Of a stretch of 64,000 bases of DNA, positions 11,964 to 22,342 are shown piece after piece. The stretch spans positions 2,413,501 to 2,477,500 of the forward strand of contig JADLSH010000355.1 in assembly GCA_016169945.1 (NCBI GenBank), in the 5' to 3' direction. The stretch is from Trachythela sp. YZ-2020 (Eukaryota; Cnidaria; Anthozoa; Malacalcyonacea; Clavulariidae). A program made the position numbers and the translations under genes. The number at the start of each line of letters is the position of its first letter. Within the stretch, counting starts at the first letter, position 1. The notes beneath the pieces were generated by a model. That model made no database searches, was not told the origin of the DNA, and saw only the letters and a list, made by a program, of their open reading frames with translations.

Positions 11964-14900
11964 GAATTGATGGATTTGGCGGAGAATATCTGAGAAATGT
12001 ATCGGATCAACTTCCAGCGCTTCAGACGTTTTTTGATTACGGTGCATATTCGACAAAAACTAGAAACCTCGCGCCCACGGTAAGTACACCTCGTGGGGTG
12101 GTCATGCATTTAAAGCAATAAAATAAAAAGCTAACCCCCTCAGAAGACAAACATCTTTAAAACCCAAGGGGCATGGTTAGTGCATGTACCCTTTGAGATT
12201 ATATTTTCACCTCGGTCGCATGCACGTGAGAAAAGTGCTCACAGTTAAGTTTGATTTAACCATACACCGGATTCCTCCTGTAATAACACTGAAACAATCA
12301 TGGATAGCCCTTAGTACTGGACCTCTAGCGGAATAGTTTGGAACTGTTAAAGCTATCCAGGGTGTAGTCTAGAGTTAGTTCAGTTTAGGTTTCCTCCTGT
12401 GGTAACACTCAGTTTCCGGTGGAGGGGAGCAAAGCCTCCTAAATTTCCGACAAAACCTTCAAATTTCCGACACCCCTCCATTTAACCCTTTTTAGGTCAA
12501 AATTTCCGACAAATTGTCAATTTTCCGTAAAGCTGGGGGGGGAGGCAGTTGCCCCCAACCGAAATTTCCGCCACTGGTAACCACCAAGAAAGTATGACAC
12601 TTACTAGACCTCTAGCGAGAACAGTTTAGAACTGATATAGAGCTATCCAGTATAAATATAGTAAGTTCTAATAGGAGGTGCCTTGACTGAACCTCCAAGT
12701 GGAACAGTTTAGAACTGATAGAGCGGCTATCTAGTATAAATAGAGTTAGTTTAGTTTAGGTTTTCTACTGACTAGTACGTAGTAACACTGAAGCAATAAG
12801 AGATGACTCTTACTGGACCTCTAGGGAGAACAGTTTAGAACTGATAGAGCTATCCAGTATAAATAAAGTTAGTTTAGTTTAGGTTTCCTCCTGTAGTAAC
12901 ACTGGATCAATAAGGGATGGCCCTTACTGGACCTCTAGGGAGAACAGTTTAGAACTGATAGAGTTATTCAGTATAAATAAAGTTAGTTTAGTTTAGGTTT
13001 CCTCCTGTAGTCACACTGGATCAATAAGGAATGACACTTACTGTACTTCTAGGGAGAACAGTTTAGAACTGATAGAGCTATCCAGTATAAATAAAGTTAG
13101 TTTAGGTTTCCTCCTGTAGTAACACTGGAACAATAACGGATGGCTCTTACTGAACCTCTAGGTAGAACAGTTTAGAACTGATAGAGCTATCCAGTATAAA
13201 TAGAGATAGTTTAGTACTTTAGTTTAGCTTAGCTCAGTAAAATATGCGGCAACAACATTACATCCTATTGTTATCTTCTTGTAGTCAGATAATCCAATCC
13301 AATCATTAATCTAACTTTCAGATCAGCGCTCCTAACTGGGCTGGATATTTAACAAGTATGGATGTGACTCAGTCAGGGGTGTATAGCAATTATTGGAAAG
13401 CCGTTGATGGCAATCCTTCTGGAAAGACTAGTCATTTACCTCCGACATCAGGACGTGGTCGTCCTCAAACCATATTTAGCGTTCTCAAGGAACAAGACCC
13501 ATCTGCAAAAGTAAAGTTTCGTTTTCAATGTGCTGCGGAATATTTAGTGTCGTCTAGAATATATACTTGTTATTCTCATTAATAATTTACGAGAAAACGC
13601 AAAGGAAATTATGACTGTGAAGGATCCTGTATTTCTGATACAAAATCCTGTGGATTTACTTCAATTTTAAGTTTATTTTTCTCGCCAAATATCATTTATG
13701 TTTCTAATCACAAGCTATATATATATATATAGCATTCGCGCCCGTGTTTGTTGATTTTATGCAACAGATAAGAGTTGGCAAGAACTGGCAAGCGAGAGTT
13801 TGCACGAGAGTTAAATCAACTCTCATGCCCCGGTCAAACGAGAACAAGAGTTGCATGAGAGTTGACTGGATATTACCACGCGTACCGGTCAAACGAGTAA
13901 AATCTCTCATCAAAATTTGAACCAGCCCAAATTGATGAGAGTGCATGAGAGTTGATGAGAGTTGGCAGTCAAACGCGAGCTAGCTAGAGTTGCAACGTCC
14001 AACTCTCATCAACTCTCATTCTCGTTTGACCAAAGCTTTACATAGTGATCTTTTAATTACTAAAGTGTGTTTGCTATTCATATGGTGAAAATTGGAAACT
14101 TTCTATAATATATACCAATCTATTTGCTTTCATCTATGTTCAGACGGCGTTACTTTTCACTTGGAATTGGTTTGCGCAAATTGCTGAACAAAATCCGCAT
14201 ATCGACAACTGGTTCAATTGTGCCGAAAAGTGCTCGCCAACAGAGAGCGGTATAGATTGTGAAAACAAACAAGACTGGAACGTCACAGAGAAAACTATCG
14301 AGATGATAAAAAATTATCAACCAACTTTAACATCCATTCATTTGGGTTGGTAAATGTTTGGGCAAATAATGAAATATTGTTACGGAAATATTATTTTTCC
14401 TTGTCATGTTTCTCGAAAGTGGGCAAACCAGGAAACATTGTTTTCCCCAAGGTGGGCAAACCAGGAATATTGTCTTCCTAGCCATGTTTCCCAAAGGTGG
14501 ACAAACCCGGAAACATTGTTTCCTAGCCATGCTTTCCAAAGGTGGGCAAACCAGGAAACATTGTTTCCAAGCCATGTTTCCAAAAGTGAGCAAACCAGGA
14601 AACATTGTTTCCTAGCCATGTTTCCCGAAGGTGGACAAACCAGGAAACATTGTTTCCTAGCCATGTTTCCCGAAGGTGGACAAACCAGGAAACATTGTTT
14701 CCTAGCCATGTTTCCCGAAGGTGGACAAACCAGGAAACATTGTTTCCTAGCCATGTTTCCCAAAGGTGGACAAACCAGGAAACATTGTTTCCTAGCCATG
14801 TTTCCTGAAGGTGGACAAACCAGGAAACATTGTTTCCAACCATTACATGTTTATTGAAGGTGGACAAACCAGGAAATATTGTTTCCTTTCTTTCATATAT

Positions 14901-15974
14901 TTTCTTTTCTACTCAGATGCTGTAGATGAAGCTGGACACCACTCTCACTGGGGAAGTGACATATATTACGAAATAGTCAGGCAAAAAGACATGCAAGTGG
15001 CGGCCATTTTAAACGCTCTGGCGACAACTAAAACTTCATCAGGAAAATCAATGCTAGAAGAAACTATCATTGCAGTTGTTGCAGATCACGGAGGCTACAA
15101 AAATGGTCACGATTGGTCACCACCGTTCATCGCGGAGGTTTATGTTCCACTTTTGTTGAAAGGTATGCCAAACGAAACTAACTTTACTTGTACTGGATAG
15201 CTCCGTCAGTTTTAAACTGTTCTTCCTAAAGTCAGACAAGTTTGTGCTATCCCTTATAAGCCAGTTCAGAGTTTCGGGATAAAATTGCAGTGGCATCATA
15301 ACATGTAGCTAAGACTGGAATAATTATTAGATGCATATCAAAGTATTCAACTGTTCAATCATCATTTGTGTTTCACATATAGCCCCAGTAGAACTGTGAT
15401 TACCTGATTTTTATACTAGCATATGTTGTTTTCTGTGTAAAACAAAATAAAGAAGGGTACACTTAAGCCAGGAAATATATTTTGTAATTTAAAGCGAGTC
15501 GAGCGTGCGGAAACTAAATTGTTCTTGGAACAATATTTTGCATATTCAAATTATGATTGAACAGTTGAATACTTTGATATATGCATATTTTAAGTCTTCC
15601 AGTCTCAGCTACATGTTACGATTCAACTGCAGTTTTATCCCGACGCAGAACGCGTCATTTGGATGCACAATCGAAACGCCGAACTGGTTTACGGATCGTG
15701 CATGAGGCAAAATTCTAATCAGACATGATAAGTATGGACTCCAGTCATAGCGCGCAGACAAAGTCAAATGCATATGCGCAGCAATAACTAGCATACAAAT
15801 ATAGCACAATTAAACAATCAATGTGCTTTATATCTTCGTAAGCTGATTTTTGTTTTCAATGAATTTGATTATCGAGATATTTCCAGTCTTGATATGCCTG
15901 TAACAGTTCTCAATGCGCTGGGTATTGAACCAGGAAAATATATGAGAGGGAGAGTTCTGGAAGAAATTTATTGA
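11964..15974 (+). CDS. Type I phosphodiesterase / alkaline-phosphatase-superfamily hydrolase, 5' end not found
   Basis: I can place five exons: 11964-12079, 13322-13510, 14144-14345, 14917-15162, and a last one from about 15877 to the TGA at 15972-15974. The first four junctions keep frame and use AG/GT. Exon 1 gives IDGFGGEYL (first metal Asp) and ends ...NLAPT. Exon 2 starts ISAPNWAGYL, so the nucleophile motif PTISAPNW has Ser where many relatives have Thr. Exon 4 has DAVDEAGHHSHWGSD, the VVADHGG pair and GHDWSPP, matching the remaining two-metal ligands. The last exon ends VLNALGIEPGKYM...VLEEIY. The family hydrolyses phosphodiester or phosphomonoester bonds in secreted or luminal proteins. 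No signal-peptide exon was found. About ten residues expected between VPLLLK and DISSLDM are not accounted for, so a small exon or a later donor may be missing. Confidence 0.85.
12260..13230. repeat. Degenerate tandem repeat, ~110-120-bp unit, in phosphodiesterase intron 1
   Basis: The intron repeats a unit containing 'tttaggtttcctcctgt', 'acctctaggGAGAACAG', 'gtttagaactgatagag' and 'ctatccagtataaat'. Successive 'aggtttcctcc' starts near 12881, 12995 and 13104 give a spacing of about 110-115 bp. About seven imperfect units are present. A shorter unrelated tract on 'aaatttccgaca' (12440-12575) interrupts it. Confidence 0.85.
13735..14035. repeat. GAGAGTTGATGAGAGTT-type inverted repeat in intron
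   Basis: Short motifs related to GAGAGTTG and its complement CAACTCTC occur many times in both orientations, together with 'ggtcaaacgag' and 'cgtttgacc' at the inner and outer edges. This looks like a degenerate foldback element inserted in the intron. A TA microsatellite (13715-13731) precedes it. Confidence 0.55.
14400..14880. repeat. 45-bp minisatellite in phosphodiesterase intron 3
   Basis: About eleven units of a 45-bp sequence contain 'accaggaaacattgtttcc', 'tagccatgtttcc' and 'gaaggtggac'; consecutive 'cagga' starts at 14641 and 14686 fix the period. GGAAACATTGTTTCC is itself an imperfect palindrome. Because 45 is a multiple of three, several frames stay open on both strands, giving false proteins. 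It lies wholly between the exon ending 14345 and the exon starting 14917. Confidence 0.95.
15270..15645. repeat. Foldback element in the last phosphodiesterase intron
   Basis: The arms at about 15270-15362 and 15553-15645 are imperfect complements. Both contain 'gaacagttgaatactttgat', 'agctacatgtta' and 'ttttatccc' in opposite orientation, with about 190 bp between them. A related single arm lies at 10955-11080. Sequence after the right arm (to about 15720) also resembles 11040-11100, so the repeat unit is longer than the arms. Confidence 0.75.
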
Positions 15975-16905
15975 ACTGAGGAATGATTAGGAATTTTGTT
16001 ATAAATACGTACCATATTATAATGTAATCTATACATACTTCTCAAACTCATTAATAATTCATGAGCAAAACACAAAGGAAATCACCACCGTATCGTTGTC
16101 TTGATACCACGGTAATAAACACCCATAAATTAACTCAACTTTCGCGTTGAATTTCTCTTTAAATACTGGTTTGTTTGAGACGCTATATCATACACTCGAA
16201 GTCGTTTATTATAGTGATTTAAAAACACATCAAAGTATGTTAAAAAAACTCGGCTAGCGCCTTGTTTTCCAACACACTTTTCGGTGTTTCAAATCACTAT
16301 AATAAACTCCTTCTCGTGTATGATATATTACTTAGTAACCTGTGATGCGAATCAGAGAATGAATGCGAATCAGAGAATGAATGCAACTGGAATATGGGAA
16401 TTTAAATGCTCTGTTAGCCGCAAATTCATATATGTATATCATCCATATAGATCATGAATTCCACTGACAGTAAATCATACTAAGAATAAAGTAAATTAAT
16501 CCTCACAGACACAGCCATGCACAGGCCATGTGGCACTGAGTAGGCCTTAATAATTCCAAGGTAACGAATAATTCTGGTCCGAACTAATTCAATACAATGG
16601 CGTATCGAGGGTCTTGTTTTTTGAGCGGCGAAGACTTGACTAAACGCCACTGACTCAATGCCAATGTGTAAACTCTGGGTAAAAACTGACGTACTCGAAC
16701 TGGTTAACGGCATAGACCCTGTCTCGCTGTCCACATGGGACCGCGGATGAATTTGAAACCGTCTATTGTACAGTACTCAAATTTGAACGACTTCGCATTG
16801 TGCGTTCACATATAGGGCGTTTGAAGTCGGAGGAATTCGAGTACAGATATTAAACCAGGGCTAGTAAAACGCAAATATAAGCTAGCCGTGGGTCTTAACG
16901 ATCAA
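15975..16905. other. Intergenic, with a foldback MITE at 16184-16330
   Basis: 'ATATCATACACTCG...TTTATTATAGTGATTT' at about 16184-16225 returns as its complement at about 16285-16330, a short foldback element. The rest of the stretch shows no exon that I can support. Confidence 0.6.
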
Positions 16906-17256
16906 ACTTAGACGATGTACACATTGCACGAGGTGGGACTTCGTCTGCTTCTATTTGCGTTAAAATATCTTGAACGTGCAGTTGTGCCAGTGTAGGTAGC
17001 GTCTATACATAAGCCGTTCAACAAGAACTTCGACGTTTCGAGCGAAGGGCCTTCGATGGACCTTCGTTTTTCCCCCAACCCACGTTACTAACTTCCAGAC
17101 GAAGGGCTTTCGCTCGAAACGTCGAAGTTCTTGTTGAACGGCTTATGTATAGACGCTACCTACACTTGCACAACTGCACGTTCAAGATATTTTAACGCAA
17201 ATAGAAGCAGGCAAATCGTCCCACCTCATGCATGTGTACATCGTCTAAGTTTTATT
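16906..17256. mobile_element. Foldback MITE with ~165-bp arms (CTTCGACGTTTCGAGC family)
   Basis: AAACTTAGACGATGTACACA at the left returns as its complement at 17230-17256, and the two arms match almost completely towards the centre, meeting at the loop 'atggaccttcgtttttccc'. The inner motif ACTTCGACGTTTCGAGCGAA is shared with partial copies near 23730, 45655 and 47490-47590. There is no coding capacity. I could not fix a target duplication. Confidence 0.85.
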
Positions 17257-17689
17257 AATATGAATACTTTACCAAACCAAAAACTACAGATCTCTACGCT
17301 TTATTAATACAGGATACTAAAAACTGAAAGGATACGAATGTTCTTGAATGTTGGACATCCCCGTTCACCCATAAAGATTTCAGTTAGCCATCAACCAAGG
17401 CCCAACGGCAACGAGGCCATGCAAATCAATAATATCCACCTTGTATCGTCACGTTTGGTGTCATTTAGTCTTGCATGCAATAGTCTTTTCTCAGTACTTA
17501 GGTGGCTCAAGAGACTGAAGAAACTCACTGAGGTAATTGAAGACCATATTCACTACATGTACTTCGACGTTAGGACTTGGAATCTTCCTTTAGCGACTCG
17601 GATATGGAACACTACTTTGTGCTGCCATTGTGCTGCGTTCTATCTAAGTAACTCTAATCTTGACCTATACGCATTCCTTCGTGTTTAGT
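17257..17689. other. Unassigned stretch with one 116-codon open frame
   Basis: An ATG-initiated frame on + (17338-17688) encodes 116 residues with basic and hydrophobic stretches. I recognise no domain and see no flanking splice signals or coding neighbour, so I do not call it a gene. Confidence 0.4.
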
Positions 17690-18045
17690 TTTTAAGCCTG
17701 GTTTAAAACAAAGGAATGCAGTGAAGTGTGCAACATAAACGTCGACATAAGCATAACAGAAGCTAAGCCGGAACAAAAGACAGCTCAAAAGAAAATTATT
17801 TCCGATCTGATTCTGTCTTTTAAGCCCTACTGTAGAGGGAAAGTTTCCTTTTTTATTTCTTCTTAATATGCTTATCTCACTCGCGTGAACCAGAGTTCAC
17901 AACCACTTACAATTTACATATTATATAACCTAACATTAAAATCCCCAGGGATTGCATCTTCTGTGGAATGCCACACTAGGCTTGTGCTTATGTCGACGTT
18001 TGTGTTGCACACTTCACTGCATCCCTTGGTTTTACTTTTTGTCTT
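17690..18045. mobile_element. Inverted-repeat MITE, GTCGACGTTTATGTTGCACAC family
   Basis: 'gcagtgaagtgtgcaacata' plus 'aacgtcgacataagc' at 17718-17755 is repeated as its complement at about 17985-18035. Both sides carry 'cttatctcactcgtgtgaacc'-type or 'aagcctggttt' edges. A second, partial copy lies at 18540-18860. Confidence 0.7.
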
Positions 18046-18539
18046 TCCTTGTGCTGGGCATTATGCTTATCTCACTCGTGTGAACCAACCAATACTCTCT
18101 CCTCCGCAGAGGTTTCCGCTGATCATAAATGAGGAGTGAGAAGGGAACGGGGGCGTGAAACGAAATGAAATCGCAAAACGGAAATATAGTGCCATAAATA
18201 CACACACGCGGGTTAACCAAAGGTCAATGGTAAAACAAAAACAACAATCAAATGTATAAATTATATTTATTCAACATTCAAATTTGGTTTTGCCCGACGA
18301 AAAGAATCTTATGACACCGGACATAAAGCCCCTTGCCATGCACTAGCGAGAATTGAAGAATATCGAGTGCTGAAGGCACGAGGCCACTAGGTCCATTAGG
18401 GCGTATGGGGGTATGCTCCCCCAGAAAAATTTTGAAATGTAGCGTCTCTGAAATGCCATTTCATGCACTTTGGCGAAAGATTTTACAGAATGGTCAGAAA
18501 ATGTAGTATATTAGATTAGTGAATTTTTCAAATTGCCCA

Positions 18540-18860
18540 AAGTCTTGTTCTGGCTTATGCTTATGTCGACGTTTATGTTGCACACTTCACTGCATCCCTT
18601 TGTTTTACTTTTGTCTTTCCTTATGCTTGTGCTTATCTCACTCGTGTGAACCAGGCTATAAAGGCGGAATTTTGCGCGCGGAGCGGAATTTTTCATTGTC
18701 TTTTCTGGTTAGTTCACCCGAGAAATCACAAGACAAAGAAAAATTCCGCTCCGCGCGCAAAATTCCGCCTAGTGGAAAACCGGCTTTAGAGGGAGAGTTT
18801 TCTTTTGTATTTTTGCTTATGGAGTTATGCTTATCTCACTCGTGTGAACCAGGCTTTAAA
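18540..18860. mobile_element. Second GTCGACGTTTATG MITE, with a nested 33-bp-arm hairpin
   Basis: The outer element repeats the family sequence ('gtcgacgtttatgttgcaca', 'ctcactcgtgtgaaccaggct' twice, at 18637-18657 and 18836-18856). Inside, 18662-18694 and 18738-18770 are perfectly complementary 33-bp arms rich in GCGCGC and GCGGAAT, a GC-rich hairpin in an AT-rich host. The position of the hairpin between two copies of 'ctcactcgtgtgaaccaggct' suggests it inserted into, or recombined within, the outer element. Confidence 0.75.
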
Positions 18861-21754
18861 CTTAGTTTCTTTCATTAAAGTTCGCGACAACGTACAAAGA
18901 CACGACTTAATTCGAAATTCTTCCTTCGTTTATAGTTCGATGAAGCCACTGATATCATTAAAGAAACTTTTCTAAATGTTAACCAGCCTAAAATTAACAA
19001 ATTATTATATACTATATTTTTTAAAATTAAATTTTACAACAATCATAAATTATTCAATTAAATGTTAACCAGCCTTAAATTAACAAATTATTATATACTA
19101 TATTGTGACAAATGTCAAATTAAATTAAATTTTACAACAATTCATAAATTATTCAATTAAATACCAATTTCATTGGTTGATTATATTACATATTGGTGGA
19201 AGGGTTAGTTTCTAGTGAGCGAGGGAAACCGGAGCACCCGGAGGAAAACCCTCGAAACACAGGGGAGAACCAATCACAACTCTACTTACATGAGTTTTCA
19301 AACACATCAAGTCAGAGACAAAACTCATACTATATGTACAAACCCGCGAGACCACGGGTTGTGCGCGCGGGAGTATTAACGAAAGAACTTCCAAAATAAC
19401 CTGACGTGGGCAGTTGCTCGCGTGTTATATAATGTTTTCATGTCAATTGCTGACGTCATTAAAAAATTCAATTTTTTAAAAACAATGCGCTATATCTCGT
19501 TATTTTTTCCGGTGACCTATGTTCAAATTTTGTATGCTGTATTGCACCGCAAGAATCTTTCATTTTACCAAAAATAAAAAAATTCTGTAATGCCCCAAAA
19601 CAATTTTATTGAAGAAAACGACATTTTTGCCTTTTTCAAAAAGATGGCATTACAGATTTTTTTTATATTTTGCTTATTGTTAGTCTGTCTTGCAAGTAAA
19701 ATAATGCACGAAAAAAATTCGGGGGTCACCGTGCTTCTTTTCCAACTACACGACGCGATAGGCTATTCTGGAGTGAATTTTGTACGCGTATGTTGTCATA
19801 GTAACGAACTATGTGTTACTAAAACTAACATCATTTGAAAGTAGAAAGGTCAAAATATATGAAAACCCCGATACCTGGTGAATAAAACCTAAAAATACGG
19901 AGTTTAAAAATTTCAAAGTGTTGGACACCTGAATTTTTGAAAACTGTATCGATCTACCTTAACTCAGCTGTGAGGGAAGCTTAGTTTTGTTTGCTACATA
20001 AATTACATAAAAAATAAACATGCAATTCTAAAAACTATATCTACAAAAAAATCTGAATATCAATTAAAATGTTTTAAAAATGCTACAGTTACCGTAATCC
20101 TCCGACTATGCGCCCATGGCAGGGCTTATATCCACGGAAACTTCAGAAAGGTGTACATACGGGGGGTTATTTGGATGAAATTTGTGTTAGTAACAATAAC
20201 TACACAGCGAATGAGACAATCGAGGGGTGTATTACTCTGAAAAAAGCGTACGAGGATTTTTGGGATTTCAAAATCCGTGCAACATATCCAGGGATTTGAG
20301 GATTTTATGTGAAATTTTCTGTTCATTTTAAAGAAGATTTTGGCCCGATTTTAGAGATTTTGATAAGATTTTTGGGATTTTGGGAGGGATTTTGCGGATT
20401 TTAGAAGAGATTTTGGGATTTTCAGGGACTTTATGGCAAATTTAGGAAATTTATAGGAATTTTCCCGACAGATATTGACAGGATTTCGGGATTTTTTTGG
20501 AAGATTTTTTTTAGGATTTCTGAGAAAGTGTACGAGGATTTTTGAAGTACTGTAATACACCCTCTAAAACAATAAAAACAGAAGTAGCATCTTTCTTCCT
20601 AACTTGTAAGCCTACGGGCTTATATATGGGTGGGCTTACATTCGGAATGCCCTGCATGAACGTTAGTGACTATGGTGGATTATACACCGGGGCACATATT
20701 CGGGGTGGGGGGAACGCTTATAGTCTGGGCTATATAGAGGTTTACGGTATTATTATAAACTCAGGCAATAGACACGTCCTGGAATTTGCTGGAGTGGAGA
20801 TAAAACAATAGCTTGAAATTGAGGTGGACAATGTGATCCATTGTAAATAGGTTGTTTTGCCTGCCAGCCAGCAAATTCGGGAAGTGTCTATTTACGGTCA
20901 AACTATACACTAGAGCAAAACAATGTTATAAAACGCTTTAAGACACCCATTCATACCAGCATTTTTCTGACGAGGTTCTACCCTAGTAAAATATTAGTAA
21001 TAATAATAATAATAAAATAGTATGTTACACCATGGTTGAAGTGGAAAACATGTTTTAATCTGGCACATGAATGTGCGCCTCCTCCTCAGACATCATCAAA
21101 TGTGTGCAGGGATTGCTTCATCAAGCAAAGGAATGCTAATCTATAAGGAAATAATAGCTAGAATCCTGGCAAAAATTATGTGGATGTTAAACAAACACAT
21201 CATCACCTACACATATATTTTTAGTGATTTAGCACTCTCCCGCCCCTATTGAATGGTGCACTGTACAAGACTTTTTCATCAGGCTCTTATTTGTTAATTT
21301 ATCAACATTAAGAGGGAGGAATGGAGGTCAAATGCCAGGATTGTAGTAAGTTAATCGGTATGGACACTGAAACTCGATCGAGTCGAAGGCTTATACGAAC
21401 CATGTCTGACCATGGAGCACTTCTAAGGTAGACCATGCCAATAAAGATATTTACATTTCCTCCCTTATAAAACCCAGCACTCTGCAACCCTTTCCTTATT
21501 CACTAGAAAACTTTTGGGACAGTTCACATCAAACACAAAATGCCTCGTTTATCACGTACGGTCGGTACGGAGAGAACAAACCACAACTCCACTTGCATGA
21601 GTTTTTAAGCACATCAAGTTTGTGCAGGGTAGTCACCAATTCCAAGTAATACCCTACCACCAACCTTCATGCGCTAACCGTACCTGTCACCCGTGCTTCT
21701 CTAGTTACTCAGGGGCATTAAGGCATGGCTCTACGCTTAAAAATGGAATCTTCC
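18861..21754. other. Gene-free repeat-rich stretch
   Basis: It contains a tandem duplication of an AT-rich segment ('aaatgttaaccagcc...attatatactatatt' at 18975-19010 and 19060-19100). A dispersed repeat with 'cacaactc(t/c)acttacatgagttt' occurs at 19270-19305 and again near 21585-21620. A degenerate tract of 'ggattttgggattt' repeats runs from 20225 to 20530, and the segment at 19975-20050 resembles 43835-43915. The open frames at 19590-19838, 20108-20299 and 20542-20811 show no domain or splice context. I see no gene. Confidence 0.55.
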
Positions 21755-22310
21755 TATATTTTCCTGAGATCTAAACCAAAGTCACTTAAACTTTCAGGGG
21801 ATATTTATCATGGCGTAGGTAGTAATTTACAGTCTTGTTTCCATGACAACAGGGTCACGTGACTCACTGGCGGCCATACTGGATTGAAAAATAAAAGCTT
21901 TTTGAAGCACGCAAAGAAAAATTAAACAAACAAACAGCCTAATTTGATGCAACTGTTAATCTAGTTAACCATGTTAAGTTGAAAGATTGTATAACTTTGC
22001 CATAAATACGAAATTTTGATGGACGAATTTTCCGCAAATTACAATTTTAATTATATTTTTTTAAATTCAAATTGATTTCTATCAGGCAACTTAGCATGAT
22101 AAACTAGATTAACATTTGCATCAAATTAGGCTGTTTATTTGTTTAATTTCTCGTGCCTCAAAAAGCTTTTATTTTTTATCCAATATGGCCGCCAGTGAGT
22201 CACGTGACCTTGTTGTCATGGAAACAAAACTGTAAATTACTATTGACTGTGTCATAAATATGTGAGACCAGTTTGATTGACTTTGGTTAAAATCTCTGGA
22301 AAATAGGAAA
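21755..22310. mobile_element. Foldback element with ~220-bp arms
   Basis: The left arm (about 21760-21990) and right arm (about 22080-22305) are inverted copies. Both contain 'aaccaaagtca', 'agtaatttacagt', 'gtcacgtgactcactgg', 'aaaagctttt' and 'cctaatttgatgca' with complementary order. The intervening loop is about 90 bp. It lies immediately downstream of the 22343-22384 exon of gene A and may have displaced the final exon of that gene. Confidence 0.85.
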
Positions 22311-22342
22311 GTAAACAGGCCATAAATGAGAAATAAACTTAC

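Noticed and set aside
14354..14867. Overlapping 60-167-codon open frames on both strands
   Set aside because: Produced by the 45-bp intronic minisatellite; the true exons end at 14345 and resume at 14917.
17338..17688. 116-codon ATG frame
   Set aside because: No recognisable domain, no splice context, no similar sequence in the window; kept only as a note.
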